From Azophilus sp965247035 (lineage in GTDB: Bacteria; Pseudomonadota; Gammaproteobacteria; Pseudomonadales; Azotimanducaceae): a stretch of DNA of 64,000 nt. This document shows positions 33,442 through 41,569 of the stretch, piece after piece. The DNA lies in the NCBI GenBank assembly GCA_965247035.1, contig CBDFGJ010000003.1, forward strand, positions 1,054,001 to 1,118,000, in the 5' to 3' direction. The notes beneath the pieces were generated by a model, which was given only the letters and a program-made list of their open reading frames with translations, had not been told where the DNA came from and searched no databases. Made by a program: the position numbers and the translations under genes. Position 1 is the first letter of the stretch. Every line of letters begins with the position of its first letter.

Positions 33442-33720
33442 TAATTCGGTGACAGTTTCTTCCTCATTTCCAGTGGTGTTTTAGCGCCTATCCCCTGATG
33501 CGGCCGATGCTCGTTGTAGTACAGCATGTAGAGTTCCAGTTCGTTCTTGAAATTAGCCACGCTCTCAAACACCGTATCCTCTATCAGGTCCTCATTTAGC
33601 GTTCGCCAAAACCGCTCTACCTTGCCGTTAGTCTGCGGTCGATAGGGGCGCGTGTAGCGATGCCGAATGCCCAGTTCCTGCAGCATCCGCTCAAACGGAA
33701 GCCAATCCCTATACCAGCGA
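33441..33720 (-). pseudogene. IS481-type transposase, C-terminal fragment
   Basis: The minus strand reads LGIRHRYTRPYRPQTNGKVE then RFWRTLNEDLIEDT and YMLYYNEHRPHQGIGAKTPL, the integrase-core end of IS481-like transposases, with the catalytic Glu in KVERFW. The N-terminal two thirds are missing; similarity ends near 33720, where the CRISPR leader/array region begins. It thus lies against one end of the array and may have removed array sequence. Confidence 0.8.
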
Positions 33721-33777
33721 GAAGTTGCATTTGGAGATGATGTGTAATTGCCAATTATAAATAACACGAGGCGGCAT

Positions 33778-34672
33778 GCGTTTGACCCCCCCTCTTTTCC
33801 AGCGTGCTACACTCGCCAACTTAACGCCCGAATTGACCTCCTTGTTTTGATTCCCCCCTCTTTTCCAGCGTGCTACACTCGCCAACTTAACGCCCGAATT
33901 GACCTCCTTGTTTTGATTCCCCCCTCTTTTCCAGCGTGCTACACTATACGTCAATCCCGCGAACAGGTCTCTGAGGTTTTGATTCCCCCCTCTTTTCCAG
34001 CGTGCTACACTGCTCGTCTGCGATGTCGTGCGCGTCCACCTTGTTTTGATTCCCCCCTCTTTTCCAGCGTGCTACACTTTCGATCCCGCCATCCATGCCG
34101 TCGATGCGGTTTTGATTCCCCCCTCTTTTCCAGCGTGCTACACTGATGTAGTAGCCCACGGCTATGACCACTATGTTTTGATTCCCCCCTCTTTTCCAGC
34201 GTGCTACACTATATCGACTACAACCCCGCCAATGAATGGGTTTTGATTCCCCCCTCTTTTCCAGCGTGCTACACTAACATCCGGTTCGACGCCGAGCGCA
34301 CGCCCGTTTTGATTCCCCCCTCTTTTCCAGCGTGCTACACTGTTGAGACGCCTTTGGAGCCGGTGTCTTGTGTTTTGATTCCCCCCTCTTTTCCAGCGTG
34401 CTACACTCATACCGGCCAGCGCCATGATGGAGCCCCCGTTTTGATTCCCCCCTCTTTTCCAGCGTGCTACACTCCGAGCATTGCAAAGCATCCTCGTCAA
34501 CGTGTTTTGATTCCCCCCTCTTTTCCAGCGTGCTACACTGCGAGCAGGCAGGCGGGCAGCGACTATTGCAGTTTTGATTCCCCCCTCTTTTCCAGCGTGC
34601 TACACTTAAACGGAGGTTGATATCGCCGTGTACTCCGTTTTGATTCCCCCCTCTTTTCCAGCGTGCTACACT
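33778..34672 (+). CRISPR. Type II-C CRISPR array, 14 repeats and 13 spacers
   Basis: Thirteen identical 36-base repeats plus a slightly degenerate first one (33778-33813, one base short and with changes at its start) are spaced by 29-31 bases. On the plus strand the repeat begins GTTTTGATTCCCCCC and ends CAGCGTGCTACACT, which is very like the Neisseria type II-C repeat that also starts GTTGTAG-TCCC and ends GTGCTACAAT. Spacers 1 and 2 (33814-33843 and 33880-33909) are identical. After the last repeat a 34-base unit is followed by GTTTTGCACCC (34707), perhaps a decayed repeat. crRNA direction is inferred as plus from the Neisseria likeness, opposite to the cas genes. Confidence 0.97.
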
Positions 34673-34744
34673 ACGTAGGAATCGAGGACGAAAAGAGATA
34701 TATTTAGTTTTGCACCCTGGGAAGCCGACCACAGCTATATGCAG

Positions 34745-34865
34745 ATTGGGGAATCTTAACTATCGTGGCGGCTTCTCAGGCACTGCACCCCCCCCCCCTG
34801 GCCTAGGTCACCAGTTCTCAAACATGCTTAACTGCTGCATTTTGCTTGTTTTCTTCTTTTTCCGA
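34745..34865 (+). ncRNA. Candidate tracrRNA region (weak)
   Basis: AGATTGGGGAATCTTAAC at about 34744-34761 can pair with the first 18 bases of the repeat apart from two short internal mismatches, as an anti-repeat should if both RNAs are made from the plus strand. It lies between the array and cas2. Against it: the same bases form their own small hairpin, no good terminator follows apart from T-rich sequence at 34840-34865 inside cas2, and the tail does not resemble a known tracrRNA. No better anti-repeat was found around the locus. Confidence 0.3.
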
Positions 34866-35131
34866 TAGTGTTCGCTGACAATGGCGATGGACTTGGTCCA
34901 TTGTTTCTCGGTCATCAGTATTGCCCGGATGTTGCCCCCTTGCGGCGCAAAGACCCGTAATCTGCGGGCATGTTTCTGCATACGCTCCCAGGAATTGCAC
35001 GAGCGCATATACACCGAAAACTGAAGCATGTTGTAGCCGTCATCCAGCAGTTGCTTGCGAAATCGGGTGGCTTCGTCCCGCTCTCGCTTTGTGCCAACCG
35101 GCAAATCAAACAACACCAGCATCCAGCCCAT
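34808..35131 (-). CDS. cas2: CRISPR-associated endoribonuclease Cas2
   Basis: From ATG 35131 the protein has 107 residues and starts MGWMLVLFDLPVGTKRERDE, with the conserved Asp D9 after the first strand. The ferredoxin-like core continues with FRKQLLDDGYNMLQFSVYMR and the C-terminal TEKQWTKSIAI. An in-frame ATG at 35161 would overlap cas1 by 28 bases and add a non-conserved leader, so 35131 is preferred. With Cas1 it forms the spacer-integration complex. The cas9-cas1-cas2 order without csn2 or cas4 defines subtype II-C. Confidence 0.95.
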   Translation of the reverse strand: MGWMLVLFDLPVGTKRERDEATRFRKQLLDDGYNMLQFSVYMRSCNSWERMQKHARRLRVFAPQGGNIRAILMTEKQWTKSIAIVSEHYRKKKKTSKMQQLSMFENW

Positions 35132-35133
35132 TT

Positions 35134-36030
35134 TTAGCGTGCTTGGAGTTCCGGCAGCCATAGATGCCCAATATCTTTGGCGTTGAATGACTTCGCGACC
35201 GAGTTCACAAACACATCTACGCCGTCGATCAGTTTCAATTTATTGTTATTGTGTAGCACTTCAATTGTGTTCCAACAACCTTGAGCAAACAATATCCATT
35301 CCCCGGTGGTTTTTTCTTTTTCCGGTTCCTTGGTCAAATATACATGCAGTTGATAATCAATGAACGGGCGTAACGGTTCAATCACATCATAAACAAAAGG
35401 ATGATTGTGAAAGTTTGCCCGATGGTGTACGCCGAATAACGGACTCATACCGTGGGCAACGATGGAGCGATGACAAATTGCGCCTAAAACTGCATAGGCA
35501 TAGTTGAGCATCTGATTAACCTGGTGTTCATCATCGTGTCGCCGAGTCAAGCCAGCAAAACCGCTGTGGGAAAAGAACTCGCGCCAATAATATCGAGCGC
35601 AAGCGGATTCATTGGGTTTGCGATTGTTCAAGTGCTCTTCCAGATAGGCATGACGTGCGCCGATATTTTCCAGCAATCGACGCTGGTTATCGATTTTGGT
35701 GCGCAAAAGGCATTGCCAGATTGCGCTTTGCAATTTCCTGGTGCTACGCGCCTGTTGATATGCGACATCACGCTTGATAATCTTTGGCAGCGGTTCTGTT
35801 AGCCCAATGGGGCGATACTTTTTATCACAGTGCAGGATGAACGCGCCGTTTTCCAGCAGGGCTGAGATCAGGCGGTCGGTAAGCGTTACATTTTCCGTAA
35901 CGATAACGACGCCGCGAATATCTTCCAACGGCAAGTGCCTTCGCTCATCGCCACGCTCATAACGCAACAACCCCCGTTCCTTGTGCAGATAGATGTCGGG
36001 AGACAGCAGATGTAACAGGTAATAACTCAA
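35134..36030 (-). CDS. cas1: CRISPR-associated integrase Cas1
   Basis: A 298-residue Cas1 of type II. The N-terminal beta domain has LEDIRGVVIVTENVTLTD; the catalytic helical domain has the Glu motif ESACARYYWREFF (E141), the His region GMSPLFGVHH (about 202) and the acidic FVYDVIEPLRP (D215/E218). It integrates new spacers together with Cas2. The start is a TTG that overlaps the cas9 stop codon by two bases, so translation is coupled; there is no ATG nearby that keeps the conserved first strand SYYLLHLLSP. All key residues are present, so adaptation may still be possible. Confidence 0.95.
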   Translation of the reverse strand: MSYYLLHLLSPDIYLHKERGLLRYERGDERRHLPLEDIRGVVIVTENVTLTDRLISALLENGAFILHCDKKYRPIGLTEPLPKIIKRDVAYQQARSTRKLQSAIWQCLLRTKIDNQRRLLENIGARHAYLEEHLNNRKPNESACARYYWREFFSHSGFAGLTRRHDDEHQVNQMLNYAYAVLGAICHRSIVAHGMSPLFGVHHRANFHNHPFVYDVIEPLRPFIDYQLHVYLTKEPEKEKTTGEWILFAQGCWNTIEVLHNNNKLKLIDGVDVFVNSVAKSFNAKDIGHLWLPELQAR

Positions 36031-39000
36031 TCGTTCTGGATCCGTGTGGCGTGCTGCAGAATTTTGCTGTTTATTTGATAAACCGTGCCATTCTGGGCAA
36101 CTAATTCCACTTTCTTACAGCTACTCCCAAATCCTTTGATTTGATAATGCCCCTCGGGGAGGTTTTGTTTGGGGATGTCATCTGTCTGCACCTTACTGAG
36201 ATAAACCCTGTGAATCATATCAACTTTAACAATGTCTTTTTGAACAAAAGCACCGAGCCTGTGTTGGTCAGCAAGATGCTTAACCAAAGCAGCAAACTTC
36301 ACCTGCTTTTCGTCACCAGTTTGGGTGTTAGTAATAATAACATCCTTAAAATTAAGATCATTGCTATCCAACTTGTAATTACCAGTTAGCATTTCCTTGT
36401 TTACAGAAAACTTAGCCAAATCAAATGGTTTTCCATTCATCAATTCATTGCATATTCTGATTTTTTTAAGGTTAACGGAGGATACCCGGTAGCGACCCTT
36501 TGAACCATCACCTTCAGATTGATCTAGTCCTTGCTTCTTATTGACAATTATTATTTCATCTTTGTTTATTTTGCTAACCTCGTATTCGCCAAATTTCAGC
36601 CGGGCGTCTCTCCCCAGTTGCGTTGCGGTTATTTTACTCTGACCTGGCAGGGAAATAAGCAAGCCCGGATAAAATAATCCAAGCATCTCGCTGGCTTTTT
36701 TCTCTACTTCTTTTTCTGACTGGTAACGAGACCGAAAACTATGAATAGTTTTCGAGCAGACCTTACCCTGCTCGTCCTTATAGAAAAGGTAGCCGTGCTG
36801 TGATGTCCCTTTCCCTTGTTCTGTCTTGTTGGAATACCATTGCCCTCGTTCATCGGAGTCTTTACTAATATTGTGATACTCACTCTTATTATGCTTTTCT
36901 TTCTTCCCTTCTTGAGTTTTAGTAATAATGACTTTTTTACCCGATTCGATTCTTAATGCCCCTGATTTTCCGCCAATAGCAGGTGGGATGCGCGTTACAT
37001 AGCGCGGATTAACGCTTTCCAACTTTTCAGCAAAGTAGGTTGCATCAATGCCTTTCGGGAATTTAAAGAATTCTGTCTTATTTTTATCTCTCGCCCACTC
37101 CCGCAGGTAACTGATTACCATGGCATCCAGCGCATGATGCCGATGGTCCGAACGATCTTTCTGGTAGTGCTTGGAACCATCCCCAAGCGCCTGATAAAGT
37201 TTGTATTTTTTGGTGACCTTGCTGGTCAAGCCGCCACTGAATACAAATACGCTCTGTTGCTCGCCTTTCGCGCCAGGCTGCCAGCCAAAACGCAAGCAAA
37301 CGATGTCTCTGGCAAGTCGGGCAATATGTGCCGTGCCGGCCAGTCCAGTGTATTTTTCAATCAGCGATTTCGTTTCTTCTCGGGTGCTCGCCAACAGCAG
37401 TTTCTTTTTGTTTTTTCCTAATGATGATAATGGGTCTAGGCGAGTTTTGAACGCCGCCCAATTGATAAAATCGCATTCGCAGGGCAGGCGTTTGCCTTTT
37501 TGTTTGCGATTGACGTGCTCACTGGTTAACACTTTGTTGTAATACGCATCTGGTCCCCCGTCCCCTTTTGGAAAAATATGGTCAATGTCATAGCTTTCCA
37601 ATTGGCTTATATCTATTGGGTCTCCTGTATATAGGCATTGTTTGTTTTGCTCCACATACAAACGGTAGCGAAGTATGTTTTCGTTAGTAACCGATATATT
37701 CAGGTTTTTAAGTTCTTCCACTGCTCTTTGATTATTTTCTTTGCCAGTATTCGCTTGTTTGGTGTATGCGTTCTTTTTCTTGTCACTGAGAAAATCCTCC
37801 CGAATAAACTCCAGATGAACAGCATCTGGTTCTCCATATTTCCGCACCAGATTTTCCAGTTCATGGCGAAACACATTCAATCGATGCCGTAATTCCGGCC
37901 AGTTGCAAGAACTGATAACCCGTTGAATGGCCGAATCAACATCCCCATCTTCATTAAAATAACGCTCGGCCAGGCTTATATCGGGAACATGGATGGCTTC
38001 GCGGCTGTTTTCCATTTTCTCAAGGAACCTGAAATCATCGAGAAAATACCGATACGGAACATCGGAAAATATTTGATACCCAAACTCCGCGCCCGGGTTT
38101 TTCTCTTCATCAGTTGCAGTAAGTTGCGCTAGTTCTTCATAAAAATCTTGCGGCGTTTTTTCAGAAAGAATCAGGGATTTCATCAAATACAAAGCCGGCT
38201 GGCTGAAGCGGCTTCGGCCACCGTGTTTGCTGGCTGGAATGTCCTCATGTCCCATCTTGGCGATTCCGTCCAGGCTTTCGGCCATTTTGGTAATCTTGCT
38301 CTTGGTGAGCCTGAAGCATTTAGCGTATTCTTCCGCGTCATTTTTCGGGATGTACTGTTTCGCCTTTTTCTTCCAGGTCGACTCACACTCATGAAACTTT
38401 TTGATGAGTTCTTTCCCTGTCAGGGAAGCAACGATCTTATTGCCTTGCTCATCTTCTTTCTCATAACGCCAGTTGACCAGACGCAACAGAAAGCCCACTT
38501 CAATCGCCAACTGTTTTTCCCCCTTGCATACATTCAAGCGAGGGAGTAGAGCGCATTTGGAAACAATGCGATTTTTAAAGCGTGGGTATTTTTGCCCCAA
38601 CACACCGTCAATTTTTTTGGCGGATGGATAGCGTGTATCTATGGCGTTGCTCTGCTCGCCATAAAGTAACTGGTCCATCTTGTCCGGCGTTAAATGTTCT
38701 TTCAGTTGCGGGATTTGTTCGGCGGCACATTCGAGTAAGTCGGTAATCTCTGTAGTAACCAGTTCTCTGGAAGCGTTATAACCCCGCGCTCTTTCAGGCA
38801 CTTTGCCGCTGTCATATTGTCGCTTAGCGGTTATTGTATGGGTGTTTTCATCCCACAAACCCATCTTCCAGGCATCGTAATAGCAGGGCAGATGATAGTG
38901 TTCATCTCGTGTCATTTTCCGCAGATCAGCATCGAATTCTTTAATCTTCTTTTTCGGGACCTTGTCTTCTTCATCGGGCTTGTCCTGTTGTGTTTCCTTG

Positions 39001-39467
39001 GCCCATGGCACTTTGGCATAGCCCCGCCGTTGAATACTGGCGTGTAATGCCTTGTAGATTTGCCAGTCAGCCATGGGTTGCCCTTCCAGTAGCATGATGC
39101 GCAACAGGCAAGAGGTATAGACCGTGTCGTCTCCCTTGGCGGGGAACTCTCTTTCCAGCCGGTTGTCTGCCTTTGTTTTTATAAACTCTCGTTTTCCCTT
39201 TGCATCTTTTGTTTTTGTGAAACGTTTGCGTTGCAAGGGTTCCTTGCCGATAGACCGCCACAGCGATTCCAAAACGGCCTCGCGCGCTTTATGCGCTTCA
39301 CGGGTTCTGAATTGCCGCCGGCGTTCGGCTTGTGCCTTGACCGCCCCGGCATCTTCATGCATCAGCAGCACATCTCCATGAATAATTTTACCGTTCTCAT
39401 TGACGGCTAGGCCCAAGGATTTCATACCCACATCAAAAGCAAAGGTTTTATGATTCTTCATTGGCAT
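36027..39467 (-). CDS. cas9: CRISPR-associated nuclease Cas9 (type II-C, divergent)
   Basis: A complete 1146-residue Cas9. RuvC-I is FAFDVGMKSLGLAV with D12, followed by the arginine-rich bridge helix (EAKAQAERRRQFRTREAHKA region); RuvC-II is DAVHLEFIRED with E553; the HNH domain is SYDIDHIFPKGDGGPDAYYN with H630; RuvC-III is HRHHALDAMV with H777/H778 and D781. The C-terminal third is lysine-rich, fitting a PAM-interacting region. Size is slightly above most II-C proteins. The RuvC-I variant (VGMKSLGLA instead of IG-ASVGWA) shows divergence from well-known Cas9s. Expected role is RNA-guided double-strand DNA cleavage. An in-frame ATG at residue 3 could also serve as start. The gene is AT-rich compared with flanking housekeeping DNA. 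Confidence 0.96.
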   Translation of the reverse strand: MPMKNHKTFAFDVGMKSLGLAVNENGKIIHGDVLLMHEDAGAVKAQAERRRQFRTREAHKAREAVLESLWRSIGKEPLQRKRFTKTKDAKGKREFIKTKADNRLEREFPAKGDDTVYTSCLLRIMLLEGQPMADWQIYKALHASIQRRGYAKVPWAKETQQDKPDEEDKVPKKKIKEFDADLRKMTRDEHYHLPCYYDAWKMGLWDENTHTITAKRQYDSGKVPERARGYNASRELVTTEITDLLECAAEQIPQLKEHLTPDKMDQLLYGEQSNAIDTRYPSAKKIDGVLGQKYPRFKNRIVSKCALLPRLNVCKGEKQLAIEVGFLLRLVNWRYEKEDEQGNKIVASLTGKELIKKFHECESTWKKKAKQYIPKNDAEEYAKCFRLTKSKITKMAESLDGIAKMGHEDIPASKHGGRSRFSQPALYLMKSLILSEKTPQDFYEELAQLTATDEEKNPGAEFGYQIFSDVPYRYFLDDFRFLEKMENSREAIHVPDISLAERYFNEDGDVDSAIQRVISSCNWPELRHRLNVFRHELENLVRKYGEPDAVHLEFIREDFLSDKKKNAYTKQANTGKENNQRAVEELKNLNISVTNENILRYRLYVEQNKQCLYTGDPIDISQLESYDIDHIFPKGDGGPDAYYNKVLTSEHVNRKQKGKRLPCECDFINWAAFKTRLDPLSSLGKNKKKLLLASTREETKSLIEKYTGLAGTAHIARLARDIVCLRFGWQPGAKGEQQSVFVFSGGLTSKVTKKYKLYQALGDGSKHYQKDRSDHRHHALDAMVISYLREWARDKNKTEFFKFPKGIDATYFAEKLESVNPRYVTRIPPAIGGKSGALRIESGKKVIITKTQEGKKEKHNKSEYHNISKDSDERGQWYSNKTEQGKGTSQHGYLFYKDEQGKVCSKTIHSFRSRYQSEKEVEKKASEMLGLFYPGLLISLPGQSKITATQLGRDARLKFGEYEVSKINKDEIIIVNKKQGLDQSEGDGSKGRYRVSSVNLKKIRICNELMNGKPFDLAKFSVNKEMLTGNYKLDSNDLNFKDVIITNTQTGDEKQVKFAALVKHLADQHRLGAFVQKDIVKVDMIHRVYLSKVQTDDIPKQNLPEGHYQIKGFGSSCKKVELVAQNGTVYQINSKILQHATRIQND

Positions 39468-39501
39468 ATTTAGACTTTTTGGTTAGTTATTCCTCGATTA
39501 A

Positions 39502-40232
39502 TTATACACGGATACAACTCGCTATGAAACCGACGGCCTCTTTCAATACGAAATGATACTGAACGGGGGCGAGTTTCCAACACGAAATGATACTGACATA
39601 GCCCGATTTCTGTTCATGATGGAAGGTTCCATGATAGCCCCGTTTCAATAGGGACCAAAAGCTCTCAATGCCATTAGTATGCGCCTTATCTCGGATAAAC
39701 TCACTCGTAGAGTGTTTTACGGCTTCATGCTTGAATTTAACCATCCCTCTATAAGCCAATGCCTCATCGGTATAAAGAGTCGCACCCTCCAATGCATTAT
39801 GATTAACAAACGACTGTAGCGTAGATGTATCCGTTGTTCCCACCACTTCGGCAATCACCTGTCCTGTCACGCGGTCTTTCATGCCAACTACCGCAGCTTT
39901 ACCAGTGGCGCCTCGGTCTGTCTCTTTGAGTTCTTTGCGCTTGCTATTACTCATGTTCTTGCGCTTTCCGCCAATATAAACTTCGTCCACTTCAACAGGT
40001 CCAGACATAGGGAAATTCATAACATTCGAGGCTTCTCTGAATCGTTGTGCCATGAAGTAAGCTGACTTCTATGACAGATGGGGCAACATAAGTATTCTCG
40101 ATCCTCACCCCATCGGCAGTCCTCAAACCACTGTTCTGCCATATCATTATCAGGAAACATCTTAAAAAGCTCTATAATAGTAATGCCCTTCCGAAGATGC
40201 TTTCCTGGTGCCTTGCCTTTCCTCTTATTCAT
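39502..40232 (-). pseudogene. IS1595-family transposase, internally deleted
   Basis: The N-terminal piece from 40232 reads GITIIELFKMFPDNDMAEQW and the zinc-ribbon start CCPICH. It then switches near 40055 to another frame reading KSAYFMAQRFREASNVMNFP and continues as the DDE domain (VEVDEVYIGGKRKNM, LYTDEALAYRG, HTNGIESFWSLLKRGYHG). About 55 residues, including the second zinc pair, are missing, with a frameshift. The end (from FHHEQKSGYV) is also scrambled. It is thus dead. It borders the cas9 gene on the island's right side. Confidence 0.88.
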
Positions 40233-40305
40233 GCGCTAAGATACTGTATTTATTGAATAAATCAATTATGCAGAATTACAATGCTTAGTCAAGTATATAA
40301 TCCCC

Positions 40306-40380
40306 TTTGTGAAACATATCGTCAACCATGGCGAGTATGACGAACTCTGCAAAAAGTACCTGAAGGAGCCAAGAAAATGA
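40306..40380 (+). pseudogene. higB: HigB-like toxin, C-terminal stub
   Basis: The 24 codons before the antitoxin read FVKHIVNHGEYDELCKKYLK and end at a TGA overlapping the antitoxin ATG (AATGA). The V-HIV-H-EYD block is the C-terminus of HigB-type mRNA interferases. Everything upstream, including the RNase core, is missing and replaced by the IS1595 relic, so the toxin has been lost. Confidence 0.65.
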
Positions 40381-40805
40381 ACTTTCTACTCGTAAAATCC
40401 AAAGCCTTAGACTTCTTTAGTGAAGCCGGCTTTGTCAGTCATATTAAAGACCAGACTGACTATAAAAACGCACTGGATTTAATGAGTGAACTGGTGGAAG
40501 ACTACGATACCTACCTGCCACTAATTGAGGTGCTGTCTGTCTCTATTGAAAGATGGGAAAATGAATCCGATGAGCTTGCCGAATTCAACCAACGCATAGC
40601 TCAGCTCAATGATGGCGTGGCCGTACTCAGAACCTTAATGGATCAGCACCAGTTAAAGGCTGATGATTTGAGAGAAGAGGTTGGCGGAAAAAGTCTCGTC
40701 TCAATGATTCTTAACGGCACCAGAAATCTGACGATTGAACATATACAGGCGCTATCCCGGCGCTTTAACATATCGCCTGCGGCATTTTTCTCGCAACCTC
40801 TTTAA
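40377..40805 (+). CDS. higA: HigA-like antitoxin (orphan)
   Basis: The 142-residue product has an N-terminal helical region (YKNALDLMSELVEDYDTYLP) and a C-terminal XRE-type helix-turn-helix from about 92 (TLMDQHQLKADDLREEVGGK, then SMILNGTRNLTIEHIQALSR and the conserved FNISPAAFF). This is the HigA antitoxin layout in which toxin precedes antitoxin. A four-base overlap with the toxin stub confirms the original operon. With the toxin gone it could persist as a plain repressor. Preceded by AGGAG inside the toxin stub. Confidence 0.88.
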   Translation: MNFLLVKSKALDFFSEAGFVSHIKDQTDYKNALDLMSELVEDYDTYLPLIEVLSVSIERWENESDELAEFNQRIAQLNDGVAVLRTLMDQHQLKADDLREEVGGKSLVSMILNGTRNLTIEHIQALSRRFNISPAAFFSQPL

Positions 40806-40844
40806 TCGCAAGGAATATCAGCCATGCCCTAGAACGACGAACAG

Positions 40845-40998
40845 AAGGTGACAAGTAAAGAACCAAGTGCAGCTTGGCCGCCGTGTTGATGCTGACACCG
40901 GTTACGCGGGTGCTGGCCCGCATGGACATCCCCTCGGTCAACATGGAGAGGACCTGCGCTCGCTTGGCTCTCGGTAGCTTGTTCATGGTGCGATTCAT
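40845..40998 (-). pseudogene. IS1-type transposase, N-terminal fragment
   Basis: The minus strand reads MNKLPRAKRAQVLSMLTEGM then RVTGVSINTAAKL, the helix-turn-helix start common in IS1-type elements, and degenerates after about 40 residues. Only this N-terminal piece is visible. The rest of the gap to the tRNA genes shows nothing else. Confidence 0.55.
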
Positions 40999-41091
40999 GG
41001 ACCAACCCTAGCCTGCCTCCGGCCAAGCCGTTTGCCCGTCGATTGGATGCATAGGTTTCCTCAGCCTCACCTTTCAGAGGCTTCTTGGGTT

Positions 41092-41177
41092 TGGTGCCCG
41101 GGGCGGGAGTCGAACCCGCATGGAATTTCCTCCGGGGGATTTTAAGTCCCCTGTGTCTACCGTTTCACCACCCGGGC
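41092..41177 (-). tRNA. tRNA-Leu (TAA)
   Basis: Minus-strand class II tRNA of 86 bases including CCA. Acceptor GCCCGGG pairs with CCCGGGC, discriminator A. The anticodon arm GGGGACTTAAAATCCCC carries TAA; a long variable arm follows and the T-arm reads GCGGGTTCGACTCCCGC. Twenty bases downstream of the second tRNA-Leu, so both are probably one transcript. Confidence 0.94.
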
Positions 41178-41197
41178 CGAGTGTCACCGCCTTAATT

Positions 41198-41284
41198 TGG
41201 TGCCCAGGGCGAGAGTCGAACTCGCACGCCACTATGGACACTGGAACCTAAATCCAGCTTGTCTACCTATTCCAACACCTGGGC
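41198..41284 (-). tRNA. tRNA-Leu (TAG)
   Basis: Minus-strand class II tRNA of 87 bases including CCA. Acceptor GCCCAGG/CCTGGGC, discriminator A, anticodon arm CTGGATTTAGGTTCCAG with anticodon TAG, long variable arm, T-arm GCGAGTTCGACTCTCGC. Upstream partner of the TAA isoacceptor. The 285 bases to the next gene hold no recognisable feature. Confidence 0.94.
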
Positions 41285-41569
41285 AAGTGGCCTTGGCAAG
41301 GCCGACGCCATTCTAGCGAAATCCTCCTTGCGTCTGCACCTCTGCGCCGGCGCAGGACGCAGGCGCCAGCGCGAGGGCGGCCGGGAGGCATTAATGAACC
41401 TCGGCAAACGCACAGTGCTCGCCGTTGATCTGCGCACCCAGAGGGCGGGGCGTCAACGATCCTGGCGCAGCTGAATTCCTGTAAGCGTGGCCTCAGCGCT
41501 GGCACGTCCTCTGGCAATGGCCTTTGATCTAACGTACCTTGCGCTTCTTTGATTGCCGGATCAGGAAAC

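Noticed and set aside
33709..34732. ORFs on both strands with repeated peptides (SVARWKRGGNQN; VLIPPSFPACYT)
   Set aside because: They are translations of the CRISPR repeat in frames kept open by 66-base periodicity; no ribosome sites and both strands equally open.
35248..35262. GTGTAGCAC inside cas1 as an anti-repeat
   Set aside because: Nine-base match to the repeat's end within conserved coding sequence (EVLHNNN); too short and no continuing complementarity.
39467..39505. tracrRNA upstream of cas9
   Set aside because: No stretch complementary to the repeat was found between cas9 and the IS1595 relic or up to the antitoxin gene.
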